From NCBI GenBank assembly GCA_965656445.1, contig CBFHKO010000011.1, forward strand, positions 1-61,250: DNA of 61,250 nucleotides, written 5' to 3'. This DNA is from JAHEJA01 sp965656445. Lineage in GTDB: Bacteria > Pseudomonadota > Alphaproteobacteria > Rhodobacterales > Rhodobacteraceae. Shown one piece after another: positions 7,565-15,087 of the stretch. Every line of letters begins with the position of its first letter. Position 1 is the stretch's first letter. The translations under genes and the position numbers were made by a program. The notes under the pieces were generated by a model that worked only from the letters and a program-made list of their open reading frames with translations, had not been told where the DNA came from and searched no databases.

Positions 7565-8941
7565 ATGTCGCTAGAGGCCGTATTGACGCGGATTGACGCA
7601 GATTTAGAAAATTCTACAAATAGATTGCTAGATTTGTTGCGTATACGCTCCATTTCCACCGATCCCGCCTTTAAGGGCGACTGCGATAGTGCGGCGGATT
7701 GGTTGGTGAAAGACCTGCAATCCATTGGTGCCAAAGCAGAAAAGCGGCCAACACCCGGCCATCCAATGGTTGTGGGGCACATTGACGGGGAAGGGCCGCA
7801 TGTCCTGTTTTACGGGCATTACGATGTGCAACCTGTCGATCCCTTAGACTTCTGGGACAGAGATCCGTTTGATCCCGCTATCGAAGAGACCGCCAATGGG
7901 CCTGTTATTCGCGGGCGGGGATCCTCAGATGACAAAGGGCAACTGATGACCTTTGTCGAAGCCTGTCGCGCGTGGAATGAGGTAAATGGAACTCTGCCTT
8001 GCAAAATCACCTTTTTCTTTGAAGGCGAAGAGGAAAGCGGATCGCCAAGTCTTGTTCCCTTTATGCAAGAGAATAAAGATGAGCTGACATCTGATGTCGT
8101 TTTGATTTGTGATACGGGTTTGTTTCAAAGCCGCACGCCTGCGATTGTGACAATGCTGCGGGGGCTTTTGGGTGAGGAAATCATCATCACGGGCCCGAAC
8201 AAAGATTTGCACTCTGGCATGTACGGCGGCGTTGCGCGCAATCCAATTCGTGTCCTGACCCGCATTTTGGCAAGCCTGCATGACGACACTGGCCGCATTA
8301 CGGTACCTGATTTCTACGACGGCGTTCCTGAACTGTCGCCAGACTTGGCCGCGCAATGGGAGGCCTTGCAATTTGATCATGACACTTTCTTGGGGGATGT
8401 CGGTTTGTCTGTTCCCGCAGGCGAAGAGGGACGCACTCCACTGGAAATGATTTGGTCGCAACCCACCTGTGAAATCAATGGGATCAATGGGGGCTATACT
8501 GGGGATGGATTCAAAACCGTTTTGCCAAGCATCGCCAGCGCCAAAGTGTCCTTTCGCCTCGTTGGAACACAGGATGCCTTGAAAATTCGCGAAAACTTCC
8601 GCGCTATGGTGCAATCCATGTTGCCAGAGGATTGTTCAGTTGAATTCAAATCACATGGCGCAGGACCTGCCTCGATGATGTCAACCGATGCTCCGGAGTT
8701 CGAAGCGGCGCGGGGCGCACTCTCAGATGAATACCCAGATGCTGCCGCCTTTGTCGGTTGTGGGGGATCCATTCCCATTGCTGGGCATTTTCAGCGGATC
8801 ACAGGGGTGAACCCGATGTTAATAGGATTTGCCAAAGATGATGACCAAATCCACTCACCTAATGAAAAATATGACGTTGAAAGCTTTTACAAAGGCATGC
8901 GCTGTTGGGTGCGTATCTTGGATGCGGTGTCAAAGACCTGA
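7565..8941 (+). CDS. M20 family dipeptidase / metallohydrolase
   Basis: A 458-residue enzyme of the ArgE/DapE/ACY1/CPG2 (M20) family, dizinc hydrolases that cleave dipeptides or acyl-amino acids. Visible metal and catalytic sites are His85 and Asp87 (GHYDVQP), the bridging Asp in SSDDKGQ (122-123), the Glu pair at about 155-157 (EGEEESGS), Asp in CDTG and the late His in DDQIHSPNEKY. A dimerisation (lid) domain with GPNKDLHSG falls in the middle. The length fits the dipeptidase branch rather than DapE. The start at 7565 has AGGAG eight bases before it. The dehalogenase-like gene follows 8 bases after its stop, so they are probably cotranscribed. Confidence 0.92.
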   Translation: MSLEAVLTRIDADLENSTNRLLDLLRIRSISTDPAFKGDCDSAADWLVKDLQSIGAKAEKRPTPGHPMVVGHIDGEGPHVLFYGHYDVQPVDPLDFWDRDPFDPAIEETANGPVIRGRGSSDDKGQLMTFVEACRAWNEVNGTLPCKITFFFEGEEESGSPSLVPFMQENKDELTSDVVLICDTGLFQSRTPAIVTMLRGLLGEEIIITGPNKDLHSGMYGGVARNPIRVLTRILASLHDDTGRITVPDFYDGVPELSPDLAAQWEALQFDHDTFLGDVGLSVPAGEEGRTPLEMIWSQPTCEINGINGGYTGDGFKTVLPSIASAKVSFRLVGTQDALKIRENFRAMVQSMLPEDCSVEFKSHGAGPASMMSTDAPEFEAARGALSDEYPDAAAFVGCGGSIPIAGHFQRITGVNPMLIGFAKDDDQIHSPNEKYDVESFYKGMRCWVRILDAVSKT

Positions 8942-8949
8942 GGGTGCCC

Positions 8950-9822
8950 ATGTTTGAGGGATTTCAAGAACATCGTATTGAGGTCGATGGAACCATGATC
9001 CATTGTCAGGTGGGAGGAAACGGCCCGCCTGTGTTGCTTCTTCATGGGTTTCCTCAAACGCATGCGATGTGGGCGCAAATCGCCCCTGATTTGGTGCGTG
9101 ACTATACCGTGGTCTGTGCGGATTTGCGCGGCTATGGGGCCTCTGACAAACCGCGGGGCGTGGAAAACTATTCCTTTCGCGCGATGGGTGGCGATCAAGT
9201 TGGCGTAATGGCATCGCTTGGATTTGATCGCTTTCACGTTGTTGGGCATGATCGGGGGGGACGTGTGGCGCATCGTATGGCGCTTGATCACGATGACAAC
9301 ATCATGTCCTTAACGGTGATGGATATTGTTCCCACCCATCTATTGCTTAACGAGCTCAACACCCCAGTGGCGCGCGCTTATTATCATTGGTTCTTTTTGG
9401 CCCAGCCTGAACCCTTTCCAGAAGAGATGATCTTGGAAAACCCCAATCGCTATTATGAAAGCTGTCTATTGGGGTGGGGGGCCTCCAAACTACAGGATTT
9501 TGCCCCCAATCAAATGGCGGCCTATCGACAGGCTTGGTCAGACCCAGACTGTGTGCGCGCTATGTGTGACGATTACCGCGCGGCGATTGATTTTGATTTT
9601 GCCATTGATGCGGCGGATCTGGATCAAAAGGTGCTATGTCCCTCTCTTGTGCTCTATGGCGCAGATGGGGCAATGGCCAAGGCCTATGATGTCGGGGCCA
9701 CTTGGCACGACCGACTAGCCACCTATGAGGTCGAGGCGGTAACGGGGGGACATTTCTTTGTCGATCAATCCCCCCAAGAGACGGTAGCTGTATTACGTGC
9801 CTTTCTTACGAGGCTGGGCTAA
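8950..9822 (+). CDS. Alpha/beta hydrolase, haloacetate (fluoroacetate) dehalogenase type
   Basis: A 290-residue alpha/beta hydrolase with the oxyanion motif HGFPQTHAMW (32-41). The nucleophile elbow is GHDRGGR (99-105), with aspartate, not serine, as nucleophile (Asp101). Arg102 and Arg105 match the carboxylate-binding arginines of fluoroacetate dehalogenase, Asp125 the acid, His146-Trp147 the halide-binding pair, and His268 the base; several of these sit at the same offsets from the nucleophile as in the Rhodopseudomonas enzyme. Predicted to hydrolyse short haloacids; an epoxide hydrolase is the main alternative. The first ATG of the frame is 8905, but ATG 8950 has GAGGG before it. Its 3' end overlaps the next convergent gene by 17 bases. 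Confidence 0.85.
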   Translation: MFEGFQEHRIEVDGTMIHCQVGGNGPPVLLLHGFPQTHAMWAQIAPDLVRDYTVVCADLRGYGASDKPRGVENYSFRAMGGDQVGVMASLGFDRFHVVGHDRGGRVAHRMALDHDDNIMSLTVMDIVPTHLLLNELNTPVARAYYHWFFLAQPEPFPEEMILENPNRYYESCLLGWGASKLQDFAPNQMAAYRQAWSDPDCVRAMCDDYRAAIDFDFAIDAADLDQKVLCPSLVLYGADGAMAKAYDVGATWHDRLATYEVEAVTGGHFFVDQSPQETVAVLRAFLTRLG

Positions 9823-10447
9823 GTTTCCGCATGACAAAGGTAATGATCCAAAAGACCACATAAACCCCAACAGCCAAGGCGAGGGTTGAACCGTAGAAAC
9901 CGGCGCGTCCAGCCACATCCATGTCATTCAAGAACGGATCAGGTAGGCCAGATGTCACAGACCCAACAGGGCTATCGTTGAAGGGTCCAACAAAGATTTC
10001 ACACCACGCCACATAAGCAAGGCTGAGCACGACTGACATAATCAACCCGCGTAGACCTTGTGCGGCCTTAGATATGAACAAGGCATCAAAGATGATGAGC
10101 AGGGGTCCAAGCAAATGAAGATAGTACTCTTGGAACCAAACGGGTGAGTTTTCTCCATTCACAAGTTTTGGGTCCACGAAATAGAGTTTCCAATAAAGAT
10201 AAACCACCATCACATTCAAAACGGCCGTTGCCGCAATCATCGGCAAATACCTCTCAGCACGCCCTGCGCGACGATCCAACCAAATCGACGCGTGATAGAC
10301 CATAGCAGCTGTCAGCCCCCAGATCGTGAGATAGCGAAAGTGAATGCCAAAGGCTGACCAATCTGTATTTACGAATTGATAGAGCGAATAGCCGATTGCC
10401 AGAATGAGGGCGATCAATGAAAATTTGACCCGAAAAGTCTGTGTCAT
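9806..10447 (-). CDS. Multi-pass membrane protein, Pr6Pr / FAR-17a-like
   Basis: A 213-residue hydrophobic protein with about six membrane helices. The motif LHLLGPLLIIFDALF in the middle resembles the conserved H-x-x-x-P...D helix of Pr6Pr and FAR-17a/AIG1-type membrane proteins, and NDMDVAGRAGF near the last helix is a polar loop. Function of these bacterial members is unknown to me; eukaryotic AIG1 relatives hydrolyse hydroxy-fatty-acid esters, which should not be carried over without evidence. It is the last gene of a minus-strand group with the thiol oxidoreductase (18 bases upstream) and the metalloprotease. Confidence 0.6.
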   Translation of the reverse strand: MTQTFRVKFSLIALILAIGYSLYQFVNTDWSAFGIHFRYLTIWGLTAAMVYHASIWLDRRAGRAERYLPMIAATAVLNVMVVYLYWKLYFVDPKLVNGENSPVWFQEYYLHLLGPLLIIFDALFISKAAQGLRGLIMSVVLSLAYVAWCEIFVGPFNDSPVGSVTSGLPDPFLNDMDVAGRAGFYGSTLALAVGVYVVFWIITFVMRKLSPAS

Positions 10448-10465
10448 CCCTGTTGTTCATTTTTG

Positions 10466-11215
10466 TTAATCGCGCTTTTGCGCAACGATGTCTTTCAAAG
10501 CATCATAAGGAACGTAACCGCGAATTAACTCATCTTGCAAAACAAACGTAGGGGTACCATTGATTCTAAGTCGTTGGGCCAATGATTGTGTCGTAGCGAT
10601 TTCTTGGAGAACGGCAGGAGATTGCATTGTCTCAAGGATAGCCGGTGCATCCAATCCAAAGGTGTTTGCCAATTGCGCAAGCGTCTCTTGGTCTGGCTCA
10701 CCTGTATAGGCCATGAGTGCGTCATGAACGGATCCATACGCTTCGTTACCATGGACTTGTTTGACGGCGACGGCAAATTTAGAAAACTCTAGGGAAGCCT
10801 CACCAAGGATAGGCAGCTCTTTGATAACAAAGCGGATATTCCCATCCGTTTCGAGGAGCTTGGCCACATCTGCATGCGCTTTGCGGCAATAGCCACAGCG
10901 ATAGTCAAGAAATTCAACCAAGGTGATGTCACCTTCTGGATTGCCACCAACATAAGAGTAGCCATCATCAAAGATCTCTTGTGCGTTGACTTCGACCAAG
11001 GTTGCATCCTCGACCATCTCGCTTTCGGCTTGTTGTGCCTTGAGGACATCAACCGCTTCAAAGATGACTTCGGGGTTTTCCAAGAGATAAGAGCGCACAG
11101 CATCGCCAAAGGCAGCTTTTTCGTCAGCGGACATGGATTTCAAATCCAAAGCAGCAGCGGATTGAGCAGCACTGAGTGCGATCACAGACAGGCCAATCTT
11201 TAGGAGGGTGTTCAT
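10466..11215 (-). CDS. Periplasmic DsbA-family thiol oxidoreductase with ScsC-like N-terminus
   Basis: The 249-residue product starts with a Sec signal peptide (about 1-22, cutting near SAAALD), then a helical segment (MSADEKAAFGDAVRSYL, about 28-65) like the N-terminal oligomerisation region of ScsC, then a DsbA thioredoxin fold with active site Cys107-Gly-Tyr-Cys110 and the cis-proline loop GTPTFV. It should form or shuffle disulfide bonds in the periplasm; the helical N-terminus favours an isomerase-like role (inference). The start at 11215 has GAAGGA upstream; the frame's first ATG at 11284 would run into the protease gene. The gap to the upstream protease gene is 23 bases. Confidence 0.88.
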   Translation of the reverse strand: MNTLLKIGLSVIALSAAQSAAALDLKSMSADEKAAFGDAVRSYLLENPEVIFEAVDVLKAQQAESEMVEDATLVEVNAQEIFDDGYSYVGGNPEGDITLVEFLDYRCGYCRKAHADVAKLLETDGNIRFVIKELPILGEASLEFSKFAVAVKQVHGNEAYGSVHDALMAYTGEPDQETLAQLANTFGLDAPAILETMQSPAVLQEIATTQSLAQRLRINGTPTFVLQDELIRGYVPYDALKDIVAQKRD

Positions 11216-11238
11216 AGATGTGTATCCTTCATTCGGTA

Positions 11239-12549
11239 TTATTTTGTGCGCGCAGCGGAGAGGACGTCTTGTGCCCTTTGCCAAGCAGGTGTTCCCCTCT
11301 GCAAAAGTCCTTGCGCGCGGGTTGCGTGCAACTTGGCGTCTTTTAGCTTGCCTTGCAAGGCATAGCGTTCAGCCGTGACCAAAGAGGCCATGCCGTTGTT
11401 TCCTAATTTCGCATAAGCGACGGCTAAATCCTGATGCAGTCGGACATTTTTGAAATCGCGACTACGGGCTTTTTCCAAGGCGCGTTGTGCGGATTTTGGA
11501 TTTCCGCTGGCTAACAAGGCGCGTCCTTGACCCGCAAGGATCAAAGGCGAGGCGGGCGCAAGAGAGGCGGCCTTGGCATAGGTCTGGGCACTGGCTTGAA
11601 ATTGACGCGCCCGCATGAGCAGCTCTGCACGCAGGTCCATCAAAAATGGATCTTTTGGGCGAAGGCGCTGGGCCTGATCCATTTGCTGCATCGCTTGGGT
11701 TATCTTTCCTTGGCGAGAGAGAGCAACCGCCTTGCGCATGAATTTGATATCTTGGGCGATGCTCTTGTCCGCGCGTTGAAGCGTCCAATCAGGTGAGCGG
11801 ATAAAGGCAGAGAGTTTCCCAACAGCGCGGGCATGCCAATAAAGAGAAGGGTTCTGAGGAACTGCGGATGTGTCAGAGTTGATAAGCGAATTAACGGCCC
11901 TTAATCGATCCCGGGATAGGGGGTGGCTTTGAATATAGGGGTCTTGGCGTTGTTTGGTGAGGTTAAGCTGTCCTTCAAACAATTCCAAAGTATTCTTCAT
12001 GCCCCGTGTATCGACACCTGCACGGCGCATATATTTATACGCTGATTGATCCGCTGAGGCTTCTTCAGAGCGCGAATGCGAGAGAAACACACGCTTGGCA
12101 GAGGAATTCAGCCCGATTGCCAAACCTGTCGCGAGATCACCGCTTCCTGAGGAAATTCCTGCGGCAATGGCAAAGGCCATTCCAAATCCCGCCGCGGTAC
12201 GAGAGGCGCGTAGGTTTTGCAAACGTCGTGTGATGTGGCCATTGGCAATATGGGCCGCCTCATGTGCAATAACAGATTGCAACATCTCAGGAGATTTGGT
12301 TTTTAGGATAAGACCTGCTGTGAGGAAAATGTGATTGTTATCAATCACAAAGGCATTCATTTTCGTATCATCCACAACAAGGACTTTGATCCGAGAAGGA
12401 GATAAGCCTGCAGCCTGAAGAATGGGCTTGGCGACTTGATCAAGGGAATATTCAATATCTGCATCCCTGAGTAACCCAATCGCCAGTGTAGAGGTCGGCA
12501 AAAAGACGCAGAGGATCAGCAGGAAAAGGGATTCTTTTATGTAACGCAT
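11239..12549 (-). CDS. BepA-like M48 metalloprotease with TPR repeats
   Basis: A 436-residue protein with a signal peptide (about 1-23), a zinc metalloprotease domain with HEAAH at 96-100, a third metal-ligand glutamate at about 162-163 in SRSEEASAD, and a C-terminal array of tetratricopeptide repeats (about 280-430). This is the layout of BepA/YfgC, a periplasmic protease and chaperone that handles stalled outer-membrane proteins such as LptD. It lies just upstream of a DsbA-type oxidoreductase, which fits a shared role in outer-membrane protein quality control, since LptD needs disulfides (inference). It is divergent from the aminotransferase gene, with only 57 bases for both promoters. Confidence 0.88.
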   Translation of the reverse strand: MRYIKESLFLLILCVFLPTSTLAIGLLRDADIEYSLDQVAKPILQAAGLSPSRIKVLVVDDTKMNAFVIDNNHIFLTAGLILKTKSPEMLQSVIAHEAAHIANGHITRRLQNLRASRTAAGFGMAFAIAAGISSGSGDLATGLAIGLNSSAKRVFLSHSRSEEASADQSAYKYMRRAGVDTRGMKNTLELFEGQLNLTKQRQDPYIQSHPLSRDRLRAVNSLINSDTSAVPQNPSLYWHARAVGKLSAFIRSPDWTLQRADKSIAQDIKFMRKAVALSRQGKITQAMQQMDQAQRLRPKDPFLMDLRAELLMRARQFQASAQTYAKAASLAPASPLILAGQGRALLASGNPKSAQRALEKARSRDFKNVRLHQDLAVAYAKLGNNGMASLVTAERYALQGKLKDAKLHATRAQGLLQRGTPAWQRAQDVLSAARTK

Positions 12550-12606
12550 TGACCTTATCCTATTCCTTCGAAAGAAGTATCACCAAAGCCAATGTGGAAT
12601 GATCCT

Positions 12607-13758
12607 ATGAAAAACTCAACCCGTGGAGCCGTTGATCCCTTTATTGTGATGGATGTTATGGAAGCCGCCCGTCAAGCTGAAGTGAGCGGACAGCATATCA
12701 TTCACATGGAAGTGGGCCAACCAAGTTCGCCTGCACCCGAAGGGGCCCTTGAGGCGCTTGGGAGGACAATGCAGACAGAGGCAATGGGCTATACTGTTGC
12801 GCTGGGCTTGCCTGAATTGCGTCAGCGGATCGCCCAGCTCTATGGGGAGTGGTATAATGTGGACCTCAACCCAGATCGCGTTGTCATAACGCCGGGGTCC
12901 TCGGGCGCGTTTATATTGGCCTTTACCGCCTTGTTCGATGTTGGGGATAAAGTTGGCATAGGTGCACCTGGATATCCCAGTTATCGACAAATCCTCAAAG
13001 CGCTAAGTTTGCAGCCAGTTGATATACAAACCTCCCATGATAACCGCCTGCAACCTGTGGCCTCTGATATAAGTGGCGATGATCTTGCGGGGCTCTTGGT
13101 GGCCTCACCTGCCAATCCAACAGGTACGATGTTGGATCGCGACGCATTGGGTGCGTTGATTAATGCAACACAGGCGCAATCGGGTGCTTTTATTAGCGAT
13201 GAAATCTATCATGGTATCGAATATGAGGCCAAGGCCGTAAGCGCGCTTGAGCTCACAGATGACTGCTATGTCATCAATTCGTTTTCCAAGTATTTCTCTA
13301 TGACGGGCTGGCGTGTTGGGTGGATGGTTGTTCCAGACGATCATATTCGTCACGTCGAACGCTTGGCGCAAAATATGTTTATCTGTGCGCCGCATGTGTC
13401 CCAAGTGGCGGCCCTTGCTGCGATGGATTGTGAGGATGAGCTAAAATCGAACCTCGCGGTCTATACACAAAATCGTCAGTTGATGATGGAAGGCCTCCCC
13501 AAAGCAGGATTTACCAAGATTGCGCCGCCGGATGGGGCCTTTTATGTTTATGCAGATGTCTCTGATTTCACCAAGGATAGCCTCGCCTTTTCCAAGCGAA
13601 TTCTCAAAGAGGCTGGTGTTGCGGTCACGCCTGGATTAGATTTTGATCCAATTCGGGGGGCAGCCACATTGCGATTTTCCTATGCACGCAGCACAGAGGA
13701 TATCGTTGAGGGATTGGAAAGATTAGCCAAGTTTATGACATCAAACGGGTTTATTTGA
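12607..13758 (+). CDS. Class I/II pyridoxal-phosphate aminotransferase
   Basis: A 383-residue fold-type I aminotransferase. Motifs: PANPTGT (substrate and cofactor loop), ISDEIYHG, the PLP lysine in SFSKYFSMTGWRVGW, and the carboxylate-binding arginine near the C-terminus (RFSYARS). The substrate cannot be set from sequence; the family includes aspartate, aromatic and LL-diaminopimelate aminotransferases. ATG 12592 is in frame, but ATG 12607 has GGA eight bases upstream and is preferred. The stop nearly touches the amiC start, so the gene probably leads an operon with amiC, mrcA and prfB. Confidence 0.88.
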   Translation: MKNSTRGAVDPFIVMDVMEAARQAEVSGQHIIHMEVGQPSSPAPEGALEALGRTMQTEAMGYTVALGLPELRQRIAQLYGEWYNVDLNPDRVVITPGSSGAFILAFTALFDVGDKVGIGAPGYPSYRQILKALSLQPVDIQTSHDNRLQPVASDISGDDLAGLLVASPANPTGTMLDRDALGALINATQAQSGAFISDEIYHGIEYEAKAVSALELTDDCYVINSFSKYFSMTGWRVGWMVVPDDHIRHVERLAQNMFICAPHVSQVAALAAMDCEDELKSNLAVYTQNRQLMMEGLPKAGFTKIAPPDGAFYVYADVSDFTKDSLAFSKRILKEAGVAVTPGLDFDPIRGAATLRFSYARSTEDIVEGLERLAKFMTSNGFI

Positions 13759-13763
13759 CTGTG

Positions 13764-14972
13764 ATGCGCTGGGCGATCATATGTGTGATATTGCTTGCCT
13801 CTCCTATGGCTGCGCAAAATTTAGGGGGCTTTGCCCGTGTTGATCCCGCGCAGTCTCAAGCAAAAGACGGATTTTTTGGAAAAACGCATGTGACCCTGAG
13901 CCTGTCCCAAGGTGTACCTTATCGTCTGTTTCATCTCACAGACCCCAATCGGTTTGTTATTGATTTTCAACAAGTTGATTTTGCGGGGCTTTTGCCCGAG
14001 GACTTTGATCAAAGCGATCAAATTACAGCGCTGCGATATGGCGCGCTGGGCAATGGATGGTCTCGGATGGTCTTTGATTTGGCCGCGCCCATGCTTGCAC
14101 GTGATGTGTCTCTTGATATTGCCAATGACGGTGGGGTCGCAAAGCTAAGCTTTACCCTTGCGCCTGTCGAGGCCGATGATTTTGCAAAATCCGCAGGCCA
14201 CCCAGAGCAAGCTCAGCGACAGAGCCTGCCAGACCCCAGCCTGAGCTACGCGCCTAATACCCAAGACGATGACATTTTGGTCGTGCTCGATGCAGGTCAC
14301 GGTGGACTAGACCCGGGCGCGGTTGCGGGTCCATTCAAAGAATCTACATTGATGTTGGCCTTGGTGCGTGACGTACGGGAGGCCTTATTGCGCCAAGAGG
14401 GGATCAGCGTCGCCCTGACACGCAACAGTGATGTGTTTATATCCTTAGAGGAACGGGTTTCGATGGCCTATGAGCTGGGCGCAGATGTGTTTATATCGCT
14501 GCATGCTGATGCGGTCACATTGGGTGTGGCGCGTGGCGTCACTGTCTATTCCCTCTCGAATAAGGCAAGTGACGAAGCCTCAGAATTGCTCGCCGCGCGT
14601 CATGATCGCGACGAATTGCTCTCTGGTGTAGATCTGAGCGAGGCGGATGATGAAATCGCGAATGTCCTTTTGGAAATCGCCCGAAATGAAAATGCGCCAA
14701 GGATCAAACGGCTTGCCGAAGAACTCATTGCTGGATTTCAAGCAAATTCAGTCAAGGTCAATTCACGCCCCCATAGACATGCAGCGTTCTCAGTGCTCAA
14801 GGCGGCAGATATTCCATCGGTATTAATCGAAGCGGGATTTATGTCGACCTCTAATGATCTGAAAAATCTACAAAATACGGAATGGCGCCAAAAGTTCGCG
14901 CAAGGGGTCGCCCAAGGAATTTTAACATGGTCCCAGAAAGAAGACATATTGGCCCCCAAATTGCGCCAATAA
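13764..14972 (+). CDS. amiC: N-acetylmuramoyl-L-alanine amidase (AmiC type)
   Basis: This periplasmic zinc amidase removes stem peptides from peptidoglycan and helps daughter cells separate. The 402-residue product has a signal peptide (about 1-18), an N-terminal AMIN domain (about 25-135, with VPYRLFHLTDPNRFVIDF) that targets the septum, a linker, and the Amidase_3 domain with zinc ligands in DAGHGG, KEST and SLHAD and the catalytic glutamate in IEAGFM. The frame could start at TTG 13755 or GTG 13761; ATG 13764 gives the cleanest signal peptide. No clear ribosome binding site is visible, which suggests coupling to the aminotransferase stop at 13758. Confidence 0.93.
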   Translation: MRWAIICVILLASPMAAQNLGGFARVDPAQSQAKDGFFGKTHVTLSLSQGVPYRLFHLTDPNRFVIDFQQVDFAGLLPEDFDQSDQITALRYGALGNGWSRMVFDLAAPMLARDVSLDIANDGGVAKLSFTLAPVEADDFAKSAGHPEQAQRQSLPDPSLSYAPNTQDDDILVVLDAGHGGLDPGAVAGPFKESTLMLALVRDVREALLRQEGISVALTRNSDVFISLEERVSMAYELGADVFISLHADAVTLGVARGVTVYSLSNKASDEASELLAARHDRDELLSGVDLSEADDEIANVLLEIARNENAPRIKRLAEELIAGFQANSVKVNSRPHRHAAFSVLKAADIPSVLIEAGFMSTSNDLKNLQNTEWRQKFAQGVAQGILTWSQKEDILAPKLRQ

Positions 14973-15087
14973 CAATGCCACGCGATTTCAAGAAAAAGGC
15001 AAGGAATTGCCTGAAAAGAGCTTTTGGCGTTTTGACCTTGATGCATTCCGCGCGTATAACGAAGTACGACTTTACTTGGGGCGGCGC

